In this document: piece by piece, positions 40,381 to 50,900 of the stretch
Layout: each line of letters begins with the position of its first letter
Position numbering within the stretch: position 1 is the first letter of the stretch
Origin: a virus
Length of the DNA stretch: 53,028 bases
IMG/VR virus record: IMGVR_UViG_3300030380_002089
Span: 1 to 53,028 of that record
Strand: one strand, 5' to 3'
Made by a program: the position numbers and the translations under genes
Notes under the pieces: generated by a model
The model's database searches: none
Told to the model about the DNA's origin: nothing
What the model saw: only the letters and a program-made list of their open reading frames with translations

Positions 40381-42939
40381 TTGGCTGACGCTGGAGAGAA
40401 AATGCCTATTCGCCTTGTTCAAGAAAACGGCGAAACTATTTCTCTTGATGCAACCAGCGTAGACATAGTAGTAGAAAGACAGGTCAGTAACTTTGGAATA
40501 CCTTTCTTCGATGCTAAGAAAATGGGTATAGATTTAAACCAAGCATCTGTATCAGTTGAAGTTCAAGGGGTCTTGACTGACGAGTTAGGACAAGAAGAAT
40601 CTAAGCAGTCAGTAGCCATCATGGACTTTTATCAACCACAACAACTCATTACTGCAAAACCGGGTAGTGGTAAGGGTGGAGGAAGTAACAGCGAATACGC
40701 TAGTGCGTATAACTCTAAAGGTAATGCGAGTAATCAAACCGAAGAAGGTCTAAGTGAAAGAGACAATAAAGGTAATTCTAGTGGAGGAGGGACTAGTAGA
40801 GGTAAGCCTGTGTTTCAATTAAGGCCATTATCAGCAGGTGCGTTAAACGATTGGCAGAATAGATGGATAGACTTTCCCGTTGCTTATTGGGTAGAGCAAA
40901 ACGCTGTACTTGATAACCCAATGAAAACCAATTTACAACTTTGGTTGAAAGGTGAAAATTACTCTGATGGTACTTGGACAGACTCTAGTGGATTCTCTAG
41001 GAATGCTACTCAGACCAACTCTGCTAACAAGCCTTCAATTAGAGAGCATGGTATAAACGGACAGACTGGTATATTTTTTGCCGGAGATGATTTTTTAGAG
41101 GTTTCATTTGATTCAGCACTTAATAGTAACGAGTTCACTGTATTTGTGGTGGCTAGAGCCACCGCTACGGGCGATAAACCAATACTGGATTCTGTCACAA
41201 ATGGTTATGGACTTTCTTTGGATGTACAGACTAACACTGCCAATTCTGATTTTACTGCTAAGTGGGTAGATACAGGAGGGGCGGATAGTAAAAATTCTTC
41301 TCCGTTTAAAATAGAACTAGCAAGATATGAAGGTGCCATATTAGGATATACTATGGAAGATACTGATTCTAATAACACATCTGATAAAGTAAGTATATTC
41401 TTCAATGGGGCAGGGGTAGGTACTGAAACCTCTGGAGTGGATTACACAGGGGCTTCTAGTGGCAATTTGAGAATAGGTTATGACGGCAGCAGTTATTTTA
41501 CTGGTGATATATACGAAGTTCTTATCTATAACTCTGTTTTATCTGATAGTGATAGACAAAATGTAGAGGGCTATTTGGCTAGAAAATACAATATCAATTT
41601 GATAATGGGTAAATACCGAGGCACAGGTTCTTATTCTTACCAGAATGAAAATGTTAGAGTGGCCTTTGACAAGCAGATGATAGGTACCAAACAGGAGCCT
41701 TATGGCTTCCTCAACGAAAGAAGAGTGGCTACATTTGCTGATGGTAACAGTTTGAGGATAAATCAAGGCACCCCTCCCATTACTAGCGGTTCTACTATTA
41801 CAGTTGATGGAGGAGATGCTAGAGATTGGTTTGAATTAACAAATAGACCTTACAAAATTACATTCAGTCCAAGTGCTTCTGGCTCACCTGCAAGGCAGAC
41901 AAGTGGAGATAAAGATTACCATGCAGTAGTAACAGCAGTCACTCAAAACTCAATCACTGTTAACTTTAGTGAAACGGGTGGACAACATGCTGATAACGAT
42001 TACATAGTGATTGAGCCTATAGATTATGGAGAGGCTAGTTTACAAAGCAATGATTTATCACCTGTAATTATAGTCCCTATATCTAACGCTGATACATACA
42101 TAAAAGGCTCAACCTCAGAGGAAGCCATAGGACCAGACCATCCTGATTTTACAGACACTAGTGTAAGAACTTCCGCCGACCACGGCGCTGACATTACAAG
42201 GACAGACGAATACATAGCATTCCTAGTGTCAAAGGCACTTACTGCTACTTACATTCAGTTAGGAAGAGATATTGATGCTTCTAATACAACTCCTACAATG
42301 GACAAAGTTTTCACTACTAGTATATCTGAATCTTATCATGGACACGATGCTCGACTAACAATTACTCAGGTATATGCTACTTCTTTGGGAGGAATGGATG
42401 GTACAATCGACACTAATCTAGGGGTCGGACAAATGCCTGTTATACAAGGATTCTCTGGAGGTAAAACAGGTAAACAAGTAAAGAGTGGTGGTGACAAAGC
42501 ACAGGACTTGTTAGGTATACTTGCTAACAGCAATAACTTCCTTGGTAATCCTAATAGTAAATCAGATAAAATAGATGCGTTGATAGATATGACTGTTGGC
42601 TTTGTTCAACAAACTGTTTACAATGACACTAATGCTCAAGGAGATTACATAAGAGGTATTCAAATACCTTACAATACACTGGCTACCAAAGGAAAAGATA
42701 CCCTTGACACAGAGGTAGCACAGAGAAACTTTTTCCTAACTACAACAAACTCTCGTACTTCCGATAAAATATCTAGTGCTAATGATATACACGCTAGTCG
42801 TGACTTTTTACATTCCTCAGAAGGGCATGAAAAGAATGGCATCAGCGGATTGGTTGCTGACTTTAATGTTCATCGAGATGCAGAAATGAAGGCTTATGAG
42901 TTTAGTTTAGTATTTGTAGCGGCGGATATAATTTTGTGA
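40381..42939 (+). CDS. Tail protein with inserted LamG-like domain
   Basis: 852 residues from TTG 40381 (GTG 40372 overlaps the previous stop; TAGGAG at 40367-40372 favours 40381). N-terminal MPIRLVQENGETISLDATSV matches the start of the next gene (LPIRLLLANGKDEIDLVAQS), and both end with a common C-terminal module (GDKAQDL-[LI]-G, RG-[IV]-QIPY-[ND]-[TS]-L, RNFFLT). In this protein a jelly-roll LamG/concanavalin domain is inserted at about 180-412 (LQLWLKGENYSDGTWTDSSG; FTVFVVARATATG; GNLRIGYDGSSYFTGDIYEV). LamG domains bind sugars or proteins, so it may contact the host surface. Likely a distal tail or baseplate protein. Confidence 0.68.
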   Translation: MADAGEKMPIRLVQENGETISLDATSVDIVVERQVSNFGIPFFDAKKMGIDLNQASVSVEVQGVLTDELGQEESKQSVAIMDFYQPQQLITAKPGSGKGGGSNSEYASAYNSKGNASNQTEEGLSERDNKGNSSGGGTSRGKPVFQLRPLSAGALNDWQNRWIDFPVAYWVEQNAVLDNPMKTNLQLWLKGENYSDGTWTDSSGFSRNATQTNSANKPSIREHGINGQTGIFFAGDDFLEVSFDSALNSNEFTVFVVARATATGDKPILDSVTNGYGLSLDVQTNTANSDFTAKWVDTGGADSKNSSPFKIELARYEGAILGYTMEDTDSNNTSDKVSIFFNGAGVGTETSGVDYTGASSGNLRIGYDGSSYFTGDIYEVLIYNSVLSDSDRQNVEGYLARKYNINLIMGKYRGTGSYSYQNENVRVAFDKQMIGTKQEPYGFLNERRVATFADGNSLRINQGTPPITSGSTITVDGGDARDWFELTNRPYKITFSPSASGSPARQTSGDKDYHAVVTAVTQNSITVNFSETGGQHADNDYIVIEPIDYGEASLQSNDLSPVIIVPISNADTYIKGSTSEEAIGPDHPDFTDTSVRTSADHGADITRTDEYIAFLVSKALTATYIQLGRDIDASNTTPTMDKVFTTSISESYHGHDARLTITQVYATSLGGMDGTIDTNLGVGQMPVIQGFSGGKTGKQVKSGGDKAQDLLGILANSNNFLGNPNSKSDKIDALIDMTVGFVQQTVYNDTNAQGDYIRGIQIPYNTLATKGKDTLDTEVAQRNFFLTTTNSRTSDKISSANDIHASRDFLHSSEGHEKNGISGLVADFNVHRDAEMKAYEFSLVFVAADIIL

Positions 42940-42948
42940 GATGATATA

Positions 42949-44979
42949 ATGGCTTTACCAATCAGACTTTTGCTTGCTAATGGCAAGGATGAGATAGACT
43001 TGGTAGCGCAGAGCATAGATATGTCGGTCAATAGGAATGTTAGCGCTTTCCCTACGCCTAATAATGCTTTGAAAAGATTCGCAGTTGATACAAATGTACC
43101 TGCAATAAAGGTTGATATTAACGGTATATTTGCAGACGATGAAGGAGTAAATACAGATAGTACAGTAAATCTTGACTCAAATCCCATGAGGAGTGCGATA
43201 AACTTTGGGGGATTGTTACCTACTAAGCGTAATGATTTTACATCCGCAAGATATGTTAGTGGTTCAGGAACTGGAGATATTTTAGTTACTACCTGTACTA
43301 CAGCAGGTGTTTATTCCGATGATTTTTATTCAGAATCTACCTTTTTCAAAAATCAAACTAACACTTTAAACTTAGTAGGTGCAGTAGGGACAATATATGA
43401 AGAGGCTAGTGAAGATACAGAAGAAATAAATGTAAAGCCATTTACTAATTTCAAATCAGCGAGTAATTTTTCCGGCGTTAATCAAATAACCGTCTCTTAT
43501 GTTCCAACATTTTTAACTAAAACGGCAGAAGATTTAATAGAAGTAGGTGAAAGATTAGTAAAAGAAGATGGTTCTTTACTTGGTATCGTAAGTTCTGTTT
43601 CTAGCAACACTATTAATTTTGTAAGTAATATAGCAACCAGTCTATCTACCAATGACCGAATACATATTTCGCTAAGAGTATTTAACCACATTGGGGAAGA
43701 AATTGGCTTTGCAGACTACTTAGTTGACGACCCATCAATAGAAGACGATGATGGGCAGACTGCTAAATTTACATTAGGACTGACTGATACTAACAGTGCT
43801 GAAATAAAATCGGGTCAACTAATTACTATAAATAGACAATCACCAATTATTGGGAGATTTAGAAACCAAACTATAAAATTAATACCGAGTTATTGGTTGG
43901 AAAATACTGCTCGTCGAAATTTAACTAGAGATAGTTCTATGGAAAACAACCTTAATGCTAATGGCTCCACTAATTCTGGTGGCACAGGTAATATACCTAG
44001 GGTAGGGGTAAGACTACATTTTGATTTAAACAATCCGTACACTAATGCCCCCTCTTTAAAAAGAACAGGATTAATTGCTCCTTCTACTCCTAATTTACCT
44101 GCATTTGGCGATGCTGCTAATTATGATGCAGTTATCAATGTCCCAATTCAGGATATAGACACCGCTGATAACCCTGCTTTAGAAATGGCTAAACAAGTAG
44201 AAAAGGCATTTGGAGGAACTGAAAGTCCACCAATAACTGGTAATATAATAAGTGCAACAGGCGCTATAGGATTTAATCCGGCGGGCGACAGAACTTTAGC
44301 GTCTGCATTTAGAGTAATTAGAACAGGTACAGTTGTGACAATCGAGCAAGTATACAACCCTGCCATAGAAACTCTGCATCCACAAATACTTAGTCCAGAT
44401 TTGTTAGATTTGTTTGGCTCTGTTGAGTTTCATAGCAGTAACACTACGCCTACCCAATCAAGAAAATCAGCAGGTGATAAAGCACAGGATTTGATTGGTT
44501 TGGTTTCAAACGCTAATAGAAATTCAGATTTGCTCAGAGGTGTACAGATACCATATGATAGTCTAGTGACTAGCACAGGTGTGACAGGTATAGCAAGAAA
44601 CTTCTTTTTGACATTTGGTGAAGTCGATACCACTAAAAAGTTGTCAACTAACAATAACCGTTCTGCAAGCCAAAGCATGTCAGACTTGCTACTAGGCATG
44701 GATGAAGGAGGGGCTAGTAGTGACGATAGTCCTGATAAATGGTATGAAAAAATTCTCAAGGCAATAACGCCTGATGAGATTGAATCTATATTTGGTTTCT
44801 TAGTAGGTGCTGCAAAAGATGCTCTTTGGATAACTCTTAGCCAGCGTGGTAAAGTATCAGAAAATGATGGCGGAATTAGAATTATTCCAGAAAAACTTCA
44901 TGTGCGTTATGATGCTGGCAACAACTACTACGCTTTCAACTTAGAGTTAATGGTTTCAGATTATGTAATGGGTGTTTGA
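42949..44979 (+). CDS. Tail protein paralogous to the LamG-bearing neighbour
   Basis: 676 residues, ATG 42949. It shares its N-terminal module (MALPIRLLLANGKDEIDLVA) and C-terminal module (AGDKAQDLIGLVSN, LLRGVQIPYDSLV, ARNFFLTFGE) with the preceding gene but lacks the LamG insertion. The middle is beta-rich with Asn/Thr/Ser. A short helical segment near 575-600 (SDLLLGMDEGGASSDDSPDK) precedes the end. The pair probably arose by duplication and forms a hetero-oligomeric ring or hub at the tail tip; inference. Confidence 0.65.
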   Translation: MALPIRLLLANGKDEIDLVAQSIDMSVNRNVSAFPTPNNALKRFAVDTNVPAIKVDINGIFADDEGVNTDSTVNLDSNPMRSAINFGGLLPTKRNDFTSARYVSGSGTGDILVTTCTTAGVYSDDFYSESTFFKNQTNTLNLVGAVGTIYEEASEDTEEINVKPFTNFKSASNFSGVNQITVSYVPTFLTKTAEDLIEVGERLVKEDGSLLGIVSSVSSNTINFVSNIATSLSTNDRIHISLRVFNHIGEEIGFADYLVDDPSIEDDDGQTAKFTLGLTDTNSAEIKSGQLITINRQSPIIGRFRNQTIKLIPSYWLENTARRNLTRDSSMENNLNANGSTNSGGTGNIPRVGVRLHFDLNNPYTNAPSLKRTGLIAPSTPNLPAFGDAANYDAVINVPIQDIDTADNPALEMAKQVEKAFGGTESPPITGNIISATGAIGFNPAGDRTLASAFRVIRTGTVVTIEQVYNPAIETLHPQILSPDLLDLFGSVEFHSSNTTPTQSRKSAGDKAQDLIGLVSNANRNSDLLRGVQIPYDSLVTSTGVTGIARNFFLTFGEVDTTKKLSTNNNRSASQSMSDLLLGMDEGGASSDDSPDKWYEKILKAITPDEIESIFGFLVGAAKDALWITLSQRGKVSENDGGIRIIPEKLHVRYDAGNNYYAFNLELMVSDYVMGV

Positions 44980-44980
44980 T

Positions 44981-47900
44981 ATGAGTTTGTTAATAGATGC
45001 TGGATATGGAGTCAAATTCAACGGTATCAGCGACAGCATACTAGTGCCTACAAACAATGTCGACATACATGGTAATCAGACAAAAGAAAGAAAAAGATTA
45101 CCAAATGCAATGAGTTCATTTACATTAGAAACATGGTTTATACCTGACTCTGGCGGTACAGTATTTGAACAAGAAAATGTTATGCGCTTAAGTGTAGGCT
45201 CTCCAAGTAGCCCTGCACCTGCTTCTTTTGAAGTACGACTTAGAAATATAGGTAATGGTAGAGATAGTGTATTTACTTTAACAAGCGCCAAGCCCGTCAA
45301 TAAAGTCAATGGCACTCTTGCATATTGGGATGGTATTCTATTCCCTACATCTAGTTCATTTATAGACTCATCAAACTTAGCATCTGATATAGATAGTAAC
45401 GATGTAAGCGCATTTACTGACGGTAGTCGAGAACTACTCAATGTAACTGTTACATTTGATAGAAAGATATTGAGTATGCATGTAAACGGGGACTTGTTAG
45501 TTCAACAAGTTTTGGAAGAGGAGCATGAACTAGTGCCGCAACAAAGTCAAATGTTTTTGGGAGGAAGAGGTGGTGATTTCAGAGGAACATTGGAAACCAT
45601 ACATTTGTCTTCTGGTGCGCTTGCATCAGGTAGACAACAATTTGCTCCTATGAAAAGTGACAATACGATAGGACTATGGAGGTTTGAAGAACCTATAGAG
45701 CCTATTTCTTTAATCACTACCACTCCTTCTATTAGCGCTTCTACGGCAGCAAGTTCAAGTGTAAACATAGGTGCGACTGCTGCACAGACTTTGTTAGATA
45801 CACTTAGTGGACAGAGTGGACTTACCTCTCTTGATTTAACAGCCAGTCCTTATAGTGCAGGTGATTATAAGATAAAGGCTTACAACGCTTCTACTGGAGT
45901 TCCTACTGAAAGAACTATCCCTAAAGTACCTTACAACATCATAGTCAATCCTTTAGGTTATAATGTCAACACAGGTAAGCCAACCAACAAAGCGCCTGAG
46001 AGATTGAGATTAACTGCAATTGACGCTAGTGCGGGTACAATCACTGTCGAATCTATACATTTAGATTTTGTAAGCAATGCTACTAATGGGAGGAGAGGAG
46101 CGTTAATGGCGCACGATGCTGGTCGATTTGTTGTAGTAACAGGCGACTGCTTAGTAGACAGTGGTAATGGCAATAAGTATCAGCCACAGGGAAGTGGTAC
46201 TCAGTTTTCTCAAAGGCAAGGACAGGTTATAATTGACGAAAGTGATTTTGAAAACCACGGTATAATGTTTTCATTGAGTATGGCTATTGACTCACACGAA
46301 TACAATCAATTCTCTGCTAGTAGCGTTAACATGGGCAATCCTTTCTTAATCGGGCACAGCGGTAGACATACACTAAATCATGTTACTAGTCACCCATTTA
46401 TGGGTAACTTACCCCCTACAGAATCGCATTTAGTCGAAAAGAAATTAGACGCAGGTAGTGATGTAATCACTGCTACCTTTGTATCTCAGTTTGGAAGTGT
46501 GAAGGATATTATACCAGTAAATTCAGTTATATCTAGTTTTGATGAACATGGCCCTATGCCTGTGAAAAATATAGTTTCTTCTAGCGTAGTTTCAACATTT
46601 GTTGAAAACGGCATGGCAGACATAGACGATACCCAAAGGGGCTTACTTGCTCTAGGTGGTACTAACTTTGACACAGAACCTTTCCTCCTCAAATCTATAT
46701 CTTCTACAGATAGTAATTCAGATGTAAAAGCATTGTCTCCTTCTACACAAAGCAGAGTTGCTATTTTGTCTTTACCAGAACTAGAGACCTACGACTACGC
46801 CCCTTTTGTTCAAATTCACTATAATGCGGTTGACAGAACTGGTAATCATTTCAATGTAGGCGCTACTTCTAGGCTAACCGCTGGGATTTCTACAGCGACT
46901 ATAACTCTTCAAAGTATCAAGTCATTCGGTGTCGATGGGCAAGTCATACCTGCACACAGAATATCAATAGGTGGATTCAAGCCATTTACTAGTGTAACTA
47001 ACCAAACTGCAAAAATCAATCATTCTGCTAAGACCATTGTATTTTCAGCCACCCCGAACAATAGTAATTTCAACAACGCAGCAGTTACAAGCGCTATTGT
47101 AAAAATGTCAGACAATTCACCTAAGATACTAATTGAAAAGACTTTACCCAATGTAAATCAAGAATTAAGTTCTGGTTATCAAATTATAGATTTGATAAGA
47201 GATTCAATGGCAATGAGACCACTTGGTTTAGTAGCACCCGGTGGTATAGTCACATTTGACAATCCTGATTTGTTTCAATTCGATGATGGGCAGTTAGAAG
47301 GCGAAGATGCCGAAGGTACAATATCCGAGGATAATTTAGACTTTACTTTATGTCCTGATAATCATTTACCAACCGTTAGTACTGATTCTCCACAGGTCAC
47401 TCCAAAGGCTATAGGTATAGCACAGACAGAGTTAGCCACTAGGTCTTCTATATTCCACAGAGTATTAGTTAAAAGTAATTTAGTTAGTTCAAAAGACTTT
47501 TCAGAAGTTGCTGGTATCAAATTCAGAAACCCAAGTAACGGTAGACGCACATCTACTGGGTTGAAAATTAACAATGGTGCAGGGTATTCTGCATCTACTT
47601 CAAGCGCTATGAATGTAGATGGAGGAACTGCTAATCAAATAGTGGCAGTTAACGATATTGTGTTTAAATTAGATGGTAAGCAATTAGGTACAGTCACTGC
47701 TGTCAGTGGTAGTAGTATTACAATTGGTGGAGGTACAACTGTCGCTGTTGTAGACGATGATGAATTATTCCTTGAGCCTCAAGTTATTGGTAGGGGTAGC
47801 GCTAATCATAGCACATGCGTACACGAATATTTTGATATTATAGAACACAAGTCGAGAAACAATGTAACTAGTTTAGTAATGCATCCAAGTGACAGAAATA

Positions 47901-50900
47901 GATTTGCTCAACTAGGTAAAATGATGATTGATAAAAATAGTGGTAACTATATTGGCATCAAGCATCTTTTGTCAAAGGGTAGGGTTTTGTCATTTGGGGA
48001 TGATGCAGATGGTAACACTGTTCTCAGAGCACATGGCTTGATTAGTGATATAGCGTCTTCTACTGTGAATGTAAAAGGTTCAGCAAGTCCAGATTCTCAC
48101 ATTGTCAAAGAAATTATGCCCGGAGCGCCTGTTGTAACAATGACTCTTGGAGGAATGGGCCAAGGTGCTATCAATACAAAAGAAACATACGACCCAAGTC
48201 CACTAAGTAGATTGGCTTGGAACACTAGAAGGAATTGTCAAGTTTCTGTTGGTACTATAATAACAGGTGGTAAGGCTCGCTTATTTGTTACCCCGCTTAA
48301 CAACAAATCTACCGATTTACAATCATGGGGTACATATTGTTTTCCTTCGGCAGGTACTTTGTACTTAGAAAGAAAATCTGGTGACGATATTCAATATGCT
48401 AGTTTAACATATACAGGCAAATCCGGCTCCGCTTTTGTTCCTCCATTATCTACAGGGCATACAGGAACGGGTGTACTGATTGGGTTTGATGGGCAAGAGT
48501 TAGATTCTTTTTCAGACTGGGTAACTGCGACTGGTATATCTGCCGGAGATGTGATTCACTTAGATGATAAATTTTCAGAAGAGGGTATCTGTAATGACGG
48601 TACTACCATTAATGATAGGTTATTTCAAACGCTCGATACTGTTCAACATGATTATCAATTAGGAACTCAGTATGCTAGTACGAGAGCATTGGTCGAAATA
48701 CCTCTGTTTGAAGATTTCTTCTTTGATAATCCAGAAAAGGGAATATTCCCCGGACCTGATAACAGCATGAAACTACACATAGACGCTACTCACACTGCTC
48801 ATTCTTGGAACCCTAACCCAGTAGGGAGAAGATTTGAAAGTATTTCTCCAGAAGACCCCGAAGTATTTGGACCATTTTCTTACGGAATTAACAACAAAAC
48901 GCATGTAACAGGTACTAAATTAGTAAGACCTTACGATGTTAGCAACAATAAGTTGTATGTAGCCGATGCAAATGTATTTCCTATATCTAGTGCTGCACCA
49001 ATAAGGGTTGCTGGATTAGACGGAAGCGCTCGATACCGTAGAGTATATCTTGCTACAGGAGAATGGGCTATATATGTCACTAGAGATACTACAGACCACT
49101 TTTTAACATTAGCAGGTTCTGCTGGAGATGATTGGATAGCAAGTGCGAATTTCTTTAGAGACTTGAAAGTAGGCGCTCATCTTTTCTCAGCGCCCGGCTA
49201 CCAAGATATGAATTACACAGGAATTGCTGACAATCCAGATGTTATTAGCACAGGTTATGAAAATCGTCGTTCTTTTTACTATGATAAATCCAATGTAATG
49301 ACCCAAGGTGGGAATGTTGATTACGGACTAAGGCAATATGTAAGTGCAGTTGAGTTAAAGGCTGGTCCTAGAACAAATCCTCATTTACCTAGAATAGAAA
49401 CTAAAACTGCTAAAGCGGTTGTAGATGTATCGACTGCGGGTGCTATTGCATCTATGACAGTGGTCGCAGGTGGTAGTGGATATAGTGCTACTGCTGGTGT
49501 AGAAATAGGAAGTAAGCATGAACTGACTTCGGGCAATGAAGCCAACTTTGATTTTGGAGTAAGTGGGGGCGCTATAAATTCAGTTACTATCAATAGTGGA
49601 GGTTTGAATTTTAGAATAGGTGATAGGCATAACATTACTACTGGAGGAGGTAGTAATGGTGTATTAGCAGTTGCTACATTAGCAGCAGTTTCCTCTTTGA
49701 CAATAAAAGACGCTACTAATTGGCCTGTTCAAAGTATTCATGGTGGGTATAAATTTAGAGTAGGTTGGTATGACGAAGACGGTGTTTTACAAACTGCTTT
49801 CTTTACAAGAAGCGGTACTCAATTAAATCTTAGTGGACAGTCTAGTAATTTTCAACCACCTTCTGGTGCTGAAATATTTGTTGTAGATTTACATGTAGAT
49901 GGGACCGGAGTTTCATTCCCTACTACCAAAGAAGCCTTCCTAAATACTTCTTGGGCGCACCCTTATGCACCCGGTGGTATGCGTAATGGAGATACTGTTT
50001 GGATGAACATGCACTATACTAATCCTCACGCTATAGAGGGTCTGTTTTGTAAAAGTCGAGGCACACTTAACGAAAGACAAGTTTGGTCCGGTTTCAATGG
50101 CGGGCGAGGTAGTATGGACTTTAACCCAAGAGACAGCATACCTTTGGAAAACTTTTTGATTGGGAATACTTGTATAGAAACTGCTCAAAACTTAGTTCAG
50201 CACATTAACAAAACCATAGAACTAAATTACAAAGCGTTAGGATTTTCAGATTCGCATTCAGCGCCAGTAGTTGCTTACTTAGACCCTTATCAGTCTACAG
50301 AGGATTTTACTAGAATATTACTTTATGATTTGAAACATGATAGAGAATTTATTGCTTTTCAGGATTTATGGATGCAGGTTCAGTCTAGTCCAGACGCTGC
50401 TAAAATAGGTAACGAAACTGCAACTGGTTCAATAGTAGATGGTACTGCTGGGAGTGGTTCTGGACTTGATGTAGCAAATGGTTTTCCTTCTGAAAATAAA
50501 AACCTAAATACAACAACTAAATCTGATTTTATTGAATCTAGTTATTCCCACTCATCTACTTGGAATCAAAGTGCAAGTGATGCAATATCCGAACACAATG
50601 TAGGTAACGCTGATTTTATATCGAGAACAGGTCATACCCTTAGAACTAATCATGCAGTGATAGATGGAGGCTCAGCAAATACCGACCACAAATCTATATA
50701 TGCTCAAAGGTCTACTGATGAAATATCTACTTTCTTTGATACTCCTGATGGTACAAGAGCAATACCTGCATTTTTGGCACTGAAAGGAATAAGGAGTGAG
50801 CCTTTTGATACAACTTTACCTACCGACTTTACTGACAAAAGAAACCATTGGAAGCAAATGGACTTTGTAAGAAGACTCACTGTTGACTTAGGAGAGGTGT

